Of a DNA stretch of 64,000 nt, positions 52,201 to 63,342 are shown in pieces. Position numbers and translations under genes: made by a program. The stretch is from assembly GCF_914767665.1 (NCBI RefSeq), contig NC_059504.1:28684001-28748000 (forward strand), in the 5' to 3' direction. Each line of letters opens with the position of its first letter. The first letter of the stretch is position 1. The notes beneath the pieces are model-generated. The model was not told where the DNA came from, did no database searches, and saw only the letters and a list, made by a program, of their open reading frames with translations. Origin of the DNA: Harmonia axyridis. Taxonomy: Eukaryota > Arthropoda > Insecta > Coleoptera > Coccinellidae.

Positions 52201-55200
52201 TGGAGCCGTTTAACTATTATTTCTTGTCGTTCAAGGATGTTCTTTTTTTTTTTTCATTTTACTTTGGTTATTGAATTTAGGTGGTTAGTAAGTGTAAAAT
52301 CAAATCAACATAATTGAAATCTCCTTCGGCAATCTATTTTTGAGTCGTATTGGAAATGAATAAAGCCGTTATATTGAAGTTTTCTTCATTTCAATATTTC
52401 AGTATCATTATGCTCAACACCAAACTGATCATTGAGGTGAAAAATTAATAATTAATCGTTCAGAAAGTGGAAATATTTTTCATAATAGAAGATACGAGTA
52501 GTATAGAAAACATGCGATAACATTGTTGCAGTCATTTAACCTCGAGCGTTGTATTTTTTTCTGTAAATGACTCTTCACCCCTTCATGGTAACTTATGATC
52601 TCTCATTTTCTTGCCGTAAGTTGATCAGAGAGTAGAATATATCCCAAGAGTGCTAAAGTTCAGCCGTTCCACAGCAGTTTCAGATATGCTGTAATGCGTG
52701 GAACCTCCTGCTTTCAGAGGTCGTGGGTGCTTTTTTTTGTAAACGTTTTCAAAAATATGTACGAACCCCTCAGTATGGAATGATTGAGCAAATTAATTAT
52801 ACTATCTACCCAAATAAATCGAATAATGTAATGATGAGAACTAGGAAATATGAAGAAATTGAAGGACATCATTTCCAAAATTTCTTTTGATACTTTTCGT
52901 TCACTACTATATGTTATGAAATGAAATAAGTAGGTACAATAAGAAGAACAGATAAATGTGGGTGAGTCATCTTCGAATTTGGGGAAAAAGTCCTTATTAT
53001 TTCCAAATTCAAAAATTGGTGAAAATTAAGAAATTAAGGATAACATTTATGAATCACCCTATATCTCTGGAACTAACAGTCTAGCGATGGGTTCCAAAAA
53101 ACTTTGATTGACCGATCAACTCATTAATTGTAGTTTGAATTCTACGGATGTGTCCAAAATGAACTGCAATTGAATACAAACATGATTTGATCCAGCATAT
53201 CACCACGACAAATGTTTCATGAAACCCAGCATAAGAATACAAAACAAGCTGATTTTCTGAAAGTCCTGGATGACCTTCATTCACCAGCTATAGCCAATCA
53301 CTCGTGTTACGCCCTGTATAGGGTTTGCGTCTCAGCGTTACCCTGCGTTATAAGTTAATGGATTCTTCACTATGTATGGATTGTTACTCATATGCGGTTC
53401 ATGTGATAACGAACATTTATTTCTGAAACTAATATAATATGTATAATCTGAATGACCTCACGACCAACTTAAAAATTCAATAAATGATGACAATCAATTA
53501 AGTCAGTGGAACAGCGGCTTTCCACTGTTCACATTTGAAAAAAATGAATATTATTATAATATTCCTCAAAATGAGGAATATTGGGGGTTTCGGTCCATCG
53601 CACTAGGGATAGGTCTTCTTGTGTTTTATTCTTCTCCAAGGATGAGATGAAGGTTGAAAGAGAATAAAATCTGATCAATTTTGAAATGTATAATGAAAAA
53701 AAATCGTAGCTTATCTTCGGCTCAGGTATTTTCTAGTTAATTTAGTATTCATACAAAATTTCATGATAAAAACAAATAACTCTATTCAAATTTTCAAAAA
53801 AAAAAAACAAGAAAAACATCAAACACCTGCCAATATATGTCTATACATATTCGGGAGAATTCGGAACTTTGGACTTTTATACTTATTTAGCTTTCGTTAC
53901 TCTTCAAATCAGGAGAATTTCGCTGAATATTATATCAAAAAGTGAACTAAATTTTTAACCTGTTTTTCTCGTAGCCAGATCCTCTTCGTCCGGTTTAGAT
54001 AATCCTTAGGTTTTTCACCCGGAATAAAATGAAATATTTCATATTGCCAAAATATTAGATCCAACCTCAAAACTATAGTATGTTTTTTCATTTCACCTAA
54101 AACCGTGCCAAAAATGACTTTCATAAAATCCCCATCGATACTTTTTCCTGTTTCTATCGACTTCCTCGAATCCCTGATCGATAGTTTTTCTTCACGTTTC
54201 TAAGGACTCCTAGGGACTTGAGTCCCCGATCGATACTGTCTTATTTTTAAATTCATTTCCTCAAAAATCAGTTGAGGAAAATAAAAGCAATTTCATGTTT
54301 TATACAAATATTTACTCAAAAAAATTCAGAAAATATGAGATCATTATAACTGCATATTTGAACCTTCGAAAACCGTTTCAACATTTCAAACAATGTGACA
54401 TTTATGGTCAAAATATTTGAATCCCGTAATAAAAGTCTGTTGAACGATATAATTACAAGTAATAATGAATAATTCGAATCTTCGAAGATGCGTAGAATTT
54501 GGTTGCTCTTATTTCTGAATGTTTTCGCAATTTCCGATATAGAAGGGTTAGATGAAAGAGCGAACAAAACCACTACCTAGGCCTTTCTGCAGAGTTTTCT
54601 TTACGATAAAAACTGCTATCGAAAAAACATACAAAAACAGCCGAAAGAAGTCATTCCAAGAACCTACCGAGCCACAAAGGCTAACGTTCCTCCTCAAAGC
54701 CGTAACTTCAAAAACTTCATTCCTACTTTTCATATGTGCGAATCACCGTTGGTCTTTAAATAAAGCAAATCGTTTCCATCGACCTGCAGAAGTACCTACC
54801 CCGCAAGAAACTTTATCCAATATAAAATCCGAATTCGATTCCGGCTTGAAGCAAGAAGTTTTTTCTTTTACTGCGACGTTCGACAAATTCATGCAGTGCC
54901 ATTATTATCGCCTGAAATGTTGAGGGATATTGAATTTGGGTGCCGTAACTTTCTTTTCCCTTCGCGGCAAATCCATACAAGAATCGTTTCACCAATTTAA
55001 TATGACTTTGCAATTCAAATGGGGAACGAATAGAGCTCGATACAATTTTTCTCCGCGAATTTTTCACATCTCCTCAGCCAAAATTGGTTTTCTTCACCCA
55101 AAGTCTGTGGCTGCGGGATTGATTGAGGGGGATATTACTTCCTCACCAGAAGCTATGAATTTAATAACATCATGTCATAGAACGTCTCATGAGGGATTTA

Positions 55201-56028
55201 TTCGCGGTTACGGTTCATCGATTCGTTCTGATCGCTATGTATCGCGCGTTCAGGAGAACGAGATCGGAAAGGCCCCGGACTCTTCAAAGAGGATCTGCTT
55301 TCACCCTATAAATATTCAATTTTGTTCCTAGATACATATTATATACAAATGTCAACATCTACCTATACCTTTTCAACTTCAAATTGAGATTTAACAAATT
55401 AAAATTGGAACAATATTCATTCATATATAATGCGTTGTAAGAACTCTTACTAATTTTTATTCACATTTCCTTATGTCAAAAGTAAATAGCGAGTGAATGT
55501 ATACCAAAAGTTTCATTCGAACACATGAAAGATGTGGAATCAATTAAAAAGCAGATCCATTGAGAAAATGGCGATTGGTAGATATTGGGTGGGAAAGGAC
55601 AAGTATATTATCTATGTAGGTATTTCGTTGTATTTGATGTTTTTGTATTGAGTTTTGCACTTGAAGAGAATATATTTATAAAGAATTTTTTATGATTATT
55701 TCACATTATGTATCATTAAAAAACGCAGATAATGTAATTTTGAAATTATTATAGATCTTTCATTACTCATTATTATATTTATTAAGAAGGTTCAGTTGGA
55801 AGTGATGAAATGAAATCGTTTTCTTATATTTTGCATCCCATTCTGAAGAATCAACATTTTGATTAGGGAATTGAAAAAAAACCAATCCAGAAACCCAAGT
55901 GGCAATAAAATTCGGCAACGTAAAGCGAACTCCGATAAGCTTGATGAATGCATGTGATTTTTTGGCGTCAATAACTCGTAAACAGCACTATGAGGGGATC
56001 ACGCCACATCTGGATATTTATGAGTATA
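52201..56028. other. Intergenic, no gene I can defend
   Basis: Mostly AT-rich. A GC-richer part at 54540-55335 has two adjoining plus-strand frames (54552-54923 and 54930-55331, 123 and 133 codons) with no recognisable domain. A dispersed-repeat copy lies at 53325-53500. Confidence 0.4.
53325..53500. repeat. Dispersed repeat pair, copy 1
   Basis: Shares the word order 'gcgttaccctg', 'taatggattct', 'cggttcatgtgataa', 'gacctcacgaccaac' and 'gatgacaatcaatta' with 58755-58930, same orientation. About 175 bp, diverged. Confidence 0.6.
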
Positions 56029-56036
56029 ATGTATAA

Positions 56037-56292
56037 CAGGCGCGGATCCAAGGGGGGGAACTGGGGAAACGTGCCCCCCCCCCCCCCAAATGGCTCGGGC
56101 ACCTCTTAAATTTCGCCGGTCCTCCTAGAATTTGGCTCAAATAATTACAAAATCAGCAAAAATGTCACCTTCAATACATTTTGTGAAAACCCAAATTAAT
56201 GAACGGCAAAAATTGGCGGAAGTATCTAGGGTCCACATTTTCAGTTTTCAAAGTTCCCCCCCCCCCAAAAGTGGGGCCTGGATCCGCGCCTG
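56037..56292. mobile_element. hAT-type MITE with perfect 8-bp target duplication
   Basis: Ends CAGGCGCGGATCCA and its inverse TGGATCCGCGCCTG, flanked exactly by ATGTATAA on both sides (56029-56036 and 56293-56300). Eight-base duplications and CAG.G starts are hAT features. Just inside the ends lie runs of G or C (56053-56090 and 56255-56267), which pair with each other in the folded form. 256 bp, no coding content. Confidence 0.9.
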
Positions 56293-56300
56293 ATGTATAA

Positions 56301-56974
56301 TGGGGCACCTCAGATGGTTTTTGATGTTAATTAAATTTGTCGGTATTCCTTCCTGTTATTGCTGACTGACTTAAATCCCATTTGGTACTTTGAATTTCTA
56401 CACATATGTTGATCAAGCTTGGAATGCCGCCCTTGAATTTAGCCGCCCTAGGCAACCTCCTACCCTGCCTGCCCCCTAGCGACGGCCCTGGTTCGAGCAA
56501 TACCTACATGAACCAGAATATCCAGGATTCCAAATAAAATACAATACAATTTATTTGAATAAGTTAAATGAAGAATCCTACAATTTTTTTAAATTTAGTA
56601 AAAAGATACGCAAAAGCGGACTGTGCAGCGACTACAATAGCCGATCTCAACAAATGCCATGGCACACATTGGGTAGCACAGACGTATGAGACGTATGGGA
56701 ATACCATATGAGAATCATTAAAATCATGGTACAAGAAAAAGAAAGCATTCATCTAAAAACCACAAAAATAAACTAGGGAACCCATGGACGCAAAAAGGGT
56801 AAAATAACCACGTATATGTATTAACTTTGAAAATTCAGGTGAAATGACGAGATAAGCAGTTGCCTTTGAAAACGATAAATTTTTCGCTTAGCGTTTTCGG
56901 GGGTATACTTGCTCGTTAATCATTTATACATTAATTTAAAACCAGCATTATTTCCTACGTTCGAAATGACCATC
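56301..56974. other. Intergenic, no gene seen
   Basis: AT-rich. 'gacggccctg' at about 56481 resembles a lone hAT terminus. Confidence 0.4.
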
Positions 56975-57250
56975 TTTAGCATGTAACACCTCATATCTCC
57001 AGAAAATGCATTTTATAGAAAAAACAAACGATACGATTTTCAAATTTTTCAGAAAGATTAATATTCTGCAAAAGAAAAATGTATGTATTCAAAAGATATA
57101 CTTGACCTTGAAATCAAACTTCAAGGTCACATTCAATATCTGCATTCGATGGCGCCCTGTAGACTGAAAAAACTATCATTTGAAACACTTTTCGATCCAG
57201 ACTCTTCCAAAGTTATTCCGATGATCATTTTGAAGTATTGAGTTGTAGTA
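56975..57250. repeat. Dispersed repeat family X, copy 3
   Basis: Best match is 40910-41190 ('catatctccagaaaatgc', 'cttgaccttgaaatcaaa', 'caatatctgcattcgatg', 'gactcttccaaag'). Here 'aaggtcacattcaatatctg' follows a duplicated 'ttgaaatcaaacttcaaggt' word. Confidence 0.75.
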
Positions 57251-57425
57251 TCCTAGTGTTAATTCTGATTAGTTGAGCAGGTTAAGCAAGGATCACATAA
57301 TAACAAGTAGAGATCCTAGTCAAATATTTACAAGAAATGAGGTAAAGATAATTGTAGGTCCAATCAAAGGTTATACGACTATAATAGAGGCTAATTGATA
57401 GCGATATCATGAATCTGTTCATATA

Positions 57426-57477
57426 ATGAAGCTTTCACACACGACAGTATATCAATCATCGTGTGTGGAAGCTTCAT
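57426..57477. repeat. Near-perfect hairpin, 19-bp stem
   Basis: ATGAAGCTTTCACACACGA and TCGTGTGTGGAAGCTTCAT are inverse copies with a single mismatch, separated by 14 nt. No gene is adjacent on either side within a few hundred bases. Confidence 0.7.
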
Positions 57478-57479
57478 AA

Positions 57480-58530
57480 ATATAGCACGAAAAAGAAAGA
57501 AATTCTACATTCATCCCTTCTCGAGTATTCCACAGCGGCTGCTATTCAACACGAATACCGACCATCGCTGAATCCTCGACCATTTCATTCCGCATCAGAG
57601 TTCCAATTTTTTTTCCTCTCTATCCCGAATTATGCCATCCCGATACAGCATCGTCCCGATCGGTTTTCATTCGGGGCCACCTTCATTGGAAGATTATATC
57701 AGTAATGTAACTCCGGAAAACGATTTATTAGAATTCCTGAATCGAATTCTGGATCGACCGCACGGACACCTCTGGGCACATCGATAATCTGGAGACTGGA
57801 ACAGGGTCAGACCGGGGTGAAGCCATTAATTTCATGGCTCTGTCACTGTTCAGCTGTGCGAGGCGACGTGAAAGTAATTTGAGGAATATCCCGGTCGGTT
57901 CCCGACGCACATACCTATCCCTATTGCATTGCCATTCCCATCAACCAAGAGTTCCTTTATCACGCCGCTACGTCCCATGATGTATGCCCCCCATATTCGG
58001 TGACAATGAGAGTTATTTCGAATTATTTATCACCGTCGAGAATTTATATTCATATTGATACTGTGCGGTTTTTGCCGAGACCAACGGTGGACGTTTCCTT
58101 TTTATGCTTAATGTTGCACCATCCCCAGATCCATAAAGGAGCGATGTTCTTTATCCGATTACAGTCAGGCTGGCGCTAGAAGTTGGATAGACCTACACTG
58201 AAGTTATCTTACAAATGTAGGTAGGAGGTTTCATTTTGAATAACCTCTAGTTAAGCAGTTGTCATATTTTTGCATTTACAAGCGACGAGGTTTTTCATTT
58301 TGAATTAGTTAGTTGAGTATAGTTATATGACGTTTAGTTTATAAGGTTGAAGGATCGTTTCAATGAAAAAGAATTTTGTTCGACAAACGGAACAACCAGG
58401 CTCAGAAGTTCAAGGGTAGTCTTTACTCCACAGCTTATCAACAAGGTTGAAGGATCGGTTCGAAAGAATGATGGAATGTAATAGCAAAGAGAATTACTTG
58501 TGGTTGTTGGTCGAGAGGTGCTATGGTTAA
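57480..58530. other. Intergenic, GC-richer in part
   Basis: Open frames at 57463-57705 (plus) and 57728-57910 (minus) have no recognisable domain. 'ggttgaaggatcg.ttc' occurs at 58346 and 58444, an early member of the repeat block that follows. Confidence 0.35.
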
Positions 58531-58690
58531 GGTTCCAAAGTCCCTGGTAAATGTTGCCAATGGGTCGTAAATCCAATGACTTGTAGTTGTGGGGTTCAGT
58601 AATTGAAGTTCCAAAGTCCCTGGTAATGGGTCATAGCCAATGGGTCGTAAATCCAATTACTGGTAGTTGTGGGGTTCAATGGTTCCAAAT
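58531..58690 (+). repeat. Tandem repeat, period about 76 bp
   Basis: Two full copies of 'gttccaaagtccctggtaa', 'ccaatgggtcgtaaatccaa' and 'tagttgtggggttca', with a third start at 58682. Open frames on both strands here repeat the same peptide (MDLRPIG), which reflects the repeat and not a gene. Confidence 0.8.
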
Positions 58691-58754
58691 TTTTTTCTTA
58701 AGCTCGAAGGACCAATGTTGGATGTTATCCGACACGAATGATCAATGTTGGGTT

Positions 58755-58930
58755 TGCTTATCAACGTTACCTTGGGTTTAAGATAATGGATTCTGGAGGA
58801 CTCAAGGGTTGTGACTCAAATGCGAATCATGTGTTAATGATACTAACAAAGTGGAAATTTACATAATTCTAATGACGTCATGACCAACATAAATACTCAT
58901 TGAATATGATGACGATCGAATTATTCTACA
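58755..58930. repeat. Dispersed repeat pair, copy 2
   Basis: Matches 53325-53500 in the same orientation ('acgttacc', 'ataatggattct', 'gcgaatcatgtgttaa', 'tgacgtcatgaccaac', 'gatgacgatcgaatta'). Together with the tandem block at 58531 it may be part of one larger unknown element. Confidence 0.6.
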
Positions 58931-59033
58931 GTTCAACGTGCATATGAAGCTAGGTAGAACTTTTTCTGGTCAACGTACTTCGAAACGGAAATGAATCTTA
59001 TTCTATAAACAATTTGAAGGCACAATTCCTTTC

Positions 59034-59060
59034 ATCATCATCATCATCATCATCATAATT
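59034..59060. repeat. (TCA)n microsatellite, 3' tail of element A
   Basis: Eight to nine TCA units followed by 'taatttattt', the inverse of AATAAATTA. This is the tail position of the minus-strand element. Confidence 0.8.
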
Positions 59061-59219
59061 TATTTAAATACTCCAATACAAATTACCCTGTTAGGGTGTA
59101 GAGCTAGTCAATATAAAAAATGTAAAATAGAAACAAAGGGTACAAACATATACAATCATAAACAAGGTGTCCCTAAACAATCCATGTTAAAAACATTCAA
59201 GAATCAAGTGTTTAAAAAT

Positions 59220-61480
59220 TCATTCAATGAATAGTACGGTCTGTCCTTCATGTAGTTGAAAAGTACTCTCTCCATCCTTTTCTGCTGGCAGCTGTTTGAT
59301 CTCATCAGGTATTTTATTATAAATCTTCACGAGGGTATGTAAAGAGTTTCTCTGAAGGTATGGGAATCTCAATGAGGGCACGTTCAGATGTTCTTTGGCT
59401 CTAGTGGCGTAGTCCGTAAAGAATGGAGGATTGTTGGCAACAAAAAGGGCTCCTTCATATATATATTTATAATGAGACCAATGTTAAAATACCATGATCC
59501 ACAAAGTGTTTTCGGCAGCTCTCGAGCCTATCGAGACTCAGAGTACTTCTTAGACATCTCTTCTTCAGCAACAGAATTCTGTCGATTTCGCTTGAGTTGC
59601 CCCAGATCACGATCCCATATCTGATCCTGCCATGTACATATGCATGGTATGCTGTCATTGCTGTTTCTGGGCTCACCAGACGAGATAGATTTTCCAGTGC
59701 GTATCCAAACCTAGCCAGATTCTTACACAGGCTGTCTATATGATATGTCCAATCCAGACGGTAGTCTACTTCAACACCCAGGAAACGTACGGAGTTTGTG
59801 GTGGTCAGTGATCTATCGGCACCCTCATAGGATCGCTGGTGAGATTCTGTGGTAAATTCAAATGTTTTTAATTGTGTCTTCTCATGGTTTAGCATTAGGT
59901 TATTTCTGCTGAACCAGTAATTTAGATTATCTAATGCGTCGAATATTTTTACTGGTATGTCACTGGGATCCTCCGATAGCACCAAGGATGTATCATCCGC
60001 GAAGAGTGTTAGTTGGTGCACTACTTGAGCAAGATCATTTGTGTATATAATGTACAAAAGCGGCCCAAGAATTTTCCCCTGTGGAACTCCCTTCTTAATA
60101 TGCAATTCTTCAGATTCGATCAGTTTTCCTGTGGTTTTGTCAAACTCTACAACAGTTTGTTTCCTATTTGACAGGTAGGACTCTATTAAGTTGAGCAGGA
60201 GTCCCCGGATTCCCAGTCTATTCAGCTTCTCCAAAAGAATAGCATGGTTCACATTATCAAAAGCCTTCGTAGGGTCAGCACACGAAAGCAGGGTATATTT
60301 TCCTTTATTTAGCGAATCTATTATCTTGGAGATTACTCGGTAGAGTGCTTGCACCGTTGTTTTTCCTTTTCGGAAGCCATATTGATGTTGATATATTAAG
60401 TTAAAGTACTCAAGCAAATTTATTATGCGATTGTAGAGTGCTCTCTCAAAGATTTTGCTGATGTTAGGTAGTATCGCAATTGGTCTATAGTTGTTCATAT
60501 CGTCCCTTTTTTTTAAGCACCGGTCTTATTTGAGCCTTCTTGAGTTGATCCGGGAATACACCTGTTTCAAAGGTGAAGTTTATGATGGAGGATAGTGGTC
60601 CCGGTATCTCATCAGCCACATGTTTCAGTATCCTCACCGGTATTCCATCATGTCCGGTTGAGTTGGTATTCTTCAACTTCAGAATAATATTTCTTATTTC
60701 TGTCGGATCTGTGGATTGAAGGACTATGCTGTTAACGATATTTTTATCTGCTGGTGTGCTCACAAGAGTTTGTATGTGCCCGGTTGTTGTCTGATTCGAT
60801 CCCTGGTTAACAAAGAACTCATTAATCTGATCCAGAGTTTCCTTTGGATGATTTTGACCGTCTAGATCGGTAATAATGGAGTCCCTTTTCTGTGACTGGG
60901 TTGAAAGCTCCCGTATCAACGTCCAGGTAGCCTTCGTCTTATCCTTAGAATTTTTAATATATTCTTCGTTCGACAGCTTTTTGGCTTTTCTAACTACTTC
61001 TTTCAGTATTTTTGGGTACTTTGTATAATATTCTGGATAAATTTCATTCTTATTTTTAGGTGGTAGAGAAGGATTTTCCTTTTTGAAGAAGTTTTTATTC
61101 CAGTTGTTATCCAAGGTTTGCGCCTTTTTGGTTGTGCAGTTTTGATAGTCAATATTCTTTCAATGAGGCCCTGGACAGTTATGGAGAACGCTTCATACGC
61201 ATCATTTGGGTTTGAAAATTTTAAAAGGTAGGCCCAATCAATATTCTTCAGGTCGTTCTTTAGATCTTCTATCTTAGACTCTGAGAAAAACCGTTTTGGT
61301 GGTGTTGTTGAGCTGCATTGCACCTGCACAAAGCCTTTTAATGTAATTATCTGGGCTTCATGATGGGAGAAATAGCTTTTTACTACCTCGCCTTTACACA
61401 ATTGTTTACCATCCACAAAGATGTTGTCAATTAGACTGTGATGATCCCCAATGTAGTGCGTGAACTCATATATTTGTGGT
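59220..61480 (-). pseudogene. Endonuclease C-terminus and reverse transcriptase of element A
   Basis: In order on the minus strand: the endonuclease end (IGDHHSLIDNIFVDGKQLC), a linker (KRRKPWITTGIKTSSKRK) and the RT entry (NTNSTGHDGIPVRILKHVAD). Then come MNNYRPIAILPNISKIFERA, YGFRKGKTTVQALYRVI, motif A CADPTKAFDNVNHAILL, GVPQGKILGPLLYIIYTNDL and motif C LTLFADDTSLVL. The thumb follows (RFLGVEVDYRLDWTYHIDSL). After a frameshift at the AT-rich run near 59460 the C-terminus continues (YEGALFVANN, NSLHTLVKIYNKIPDEIKQL). The catalytic residues are kept, so only the shifts and the missing 5' end disable it. It looks younger than the other non-LTR relics. Confidence 0.85.
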
Positions 61481-61582
61481 TCAAGGTTATAACAATAACA
61501 ATAATATTTAATGATCTCAAAAATTATTCACAACAGCAAAATCAATGCAAACGAATAAAATAGAGACAAGTCATAAAAGAGC

Positions 61583-63270
61583 TTATTTTCTACAAAATGA
61601 AATAAACTCATCAACTGAATAAAGTTCACAATCCAAAATAAAATTGTAAATGCTCCTTCTAAACAAGGTTATATCTTCAACAACCTGTAATTGCTTAGGA
61701 AGCAAATTAAATAAACGCATGGCCATATAAAGAGGTCCTCTTTCAAACCTAGTAGTACTGTGAATAGGAAGAAGGAAAGGATAAACTTGACGAGTATTAT
61801 TTTTATTGACATATGGCAAAAAATAGTTTTTCCGTAACTTAAGGAAGATAAATAGGCGATAAATGTGAAGACCAAAGACGGTTTGGATTCCATTAGATCT
61901 GAAAACTCCGCGACAGGACTCACGAAAGCCCAACCTATTCATTATTCTCATCACTCTTTTCTGGATGAGAAAAATTTCATCGGCACCAGACGAACTGCCC
62001 CAAAAAATAATTCCATATGCTAGCACAGACTGGAAACTAGCAAAGTAGAGAGCTCTCACCATAGCACTCTCCAACTTGTCCCTCATCATGAAAATCAAGT
62101 TCGCCGAAGAGTTGAGAGACTTCCCCAACTTAGACACCTGATGATCCCACCGCAGGTGTTCATCTAGAGCAACTCCCAGAAAATTTACAGAATCCTCCAA
62201 TTTAATTTGACCGTTACTATGACAAAAAAAGGAGGATAGTTCTTCACCGACTGGCTGCCATAAAAGAAAATACCTTGAGTCTTGCTATGATTTAGAATAA
62301 GACCACTTTCATTACACCATCTATCAACAGACAAAACCGTATCCATTCCAGCCATGCTACAGGACTCGACATCACCTGATATAATAAAAAAATTGCTGTC
62401 ATCAGCATAAAGAATCGACTTACAATTGGCAGAGGTCTTAATATAACAAAGGGAATTCACAAAAACAATAAAAAGCAAAGGGCCCAGTACACTTCCCTGA
62501 GGAACGCCCCTAGTAAGAGATCGTTCCCCAGAGAAGTGGACTGCACCGTCTAGAGTGAGGGCAACCCTCTGACGTCGATTGCCTAGGTAGCTCTCAATAA
62601 ATTTCAAAGAGATATCCCTAATCCCACATAACTCCAGTCTAGCCAATAAGGTTCTATGCTCGATGGAATCAAAAGTCTTGGTCAAATCGAACATCAAAGC
62701 CAACGGAACTTCATCACTCTCAAGCGCCAAAAGAACAGAATTCAGCAACTCAAATAAAGCAGTCTCGGTACCTCTACCTTTCGTGAAACCATGCTGACTA
62801 TCAGCAAGAACATTCAATTTCCGAAAAAAACTGATGAGTCTGACGGCAAAAACCTTCTCAAATACCTTAGAAAAACTAGATAGAATACTAATAGGTCGAT
62901 AGCTACTGAGTTCAAGAAATTTATGTAGGTCTCCAGATGGGGGTCTATATACTGAAATGACTATTATCTTTAGGTTCTTACTGATGCTTGCACATAGCTC
63001 ACAGTGGCCCTCCGCAGTGAATTTCTTTAGCTCGTCCATGTCCATGAAGTCCGTTTCCGCAGAGACATAGATGCACGATCCCCCATGTGGTGTTTGTCTT
63101 GAATAGTATGAGGCAACTCTGTAGTTAGGGAGGTTTGCTGAGAGGATGGTATCCCCTGGGAACCAATGCTCCGTGAGGCATATTACTTGTGGTAATTGCT
63201 TGAGGTTGTGTATAAAGACCTCCAGGTCTGATATTTTATTTCTTAAATTGAATATTCTGATGTAATACAC
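61583..63270 (-). pseudogene. Endonuclease-RT fusion of element B
   Basis: The 62185-63270 frame begins with the apurinic-type endonuclease start (RNKISDLEVFIHNLKQLPQV, CLTEHWFPGD, VISVYRPPSGDLHKF). At about 62920 it passes without a stop into RT block SSYRPISILSSFSKVFEKVF. Then come QHGFTKGRGTETALFELL, motif A MFDLTKTFDSIEHRTLL, GVPQGSVLGPLLFIVFVNSL and motif C ILYADDSNFF. The second half of the endonuclease and the RT entry region are gone. A 7-A run near 62222 shifts the frame into the C-terminal piece 61583-62200 (VNFLGVALDEHLRWDHQVSK, SVLAYGIIFWGSSSGADEIF). Upstream, LSVLHQNIQ is in another frame. Inactive for nicking, and probably for RT too. Confidence 0.85.
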
Positions 63271-63342
63271 TCAAAATTCCATATTTCAAGTCAGCATTCA
63301 TTATATTCTTTGCTGATGACTTGTAACCAATTGTCAGGGTTT

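Larger units (their letters stand above)
59034..61480 (-). mobile_element. Non-LTR retrotransposon A, 5'-truncated, minus strand
   Basis: Runs on the minus strand from the end of the endonuclease (about 61480) through the whole RT to a 3' UTR and tail at 59034-59060. The tail is AATAAATTATGA followed by (TGA)n. The coding frames are shifted in at least three places, two of them at or near homopolymer runs (an 8-T run at about 60508 and a short run near 61080). Its 5' edge abuts the 3' tail of element B. Confidence 0.85.

Noticed and set aside
51355..56490. Lone hAT-like termini CAGGGCCG (51361) and GACGGCCCTG (56481) as the ends of one 5-kb element
   Set aside because: The subterminal sequences do not match beyond the first bases and no 8-bp duplication links them.
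58334..58781. Overlapping frames sharing the start MDLRPIG
   Set aside because: They are translations of the 76-bp tandem repeat, not protein repeats under selection.
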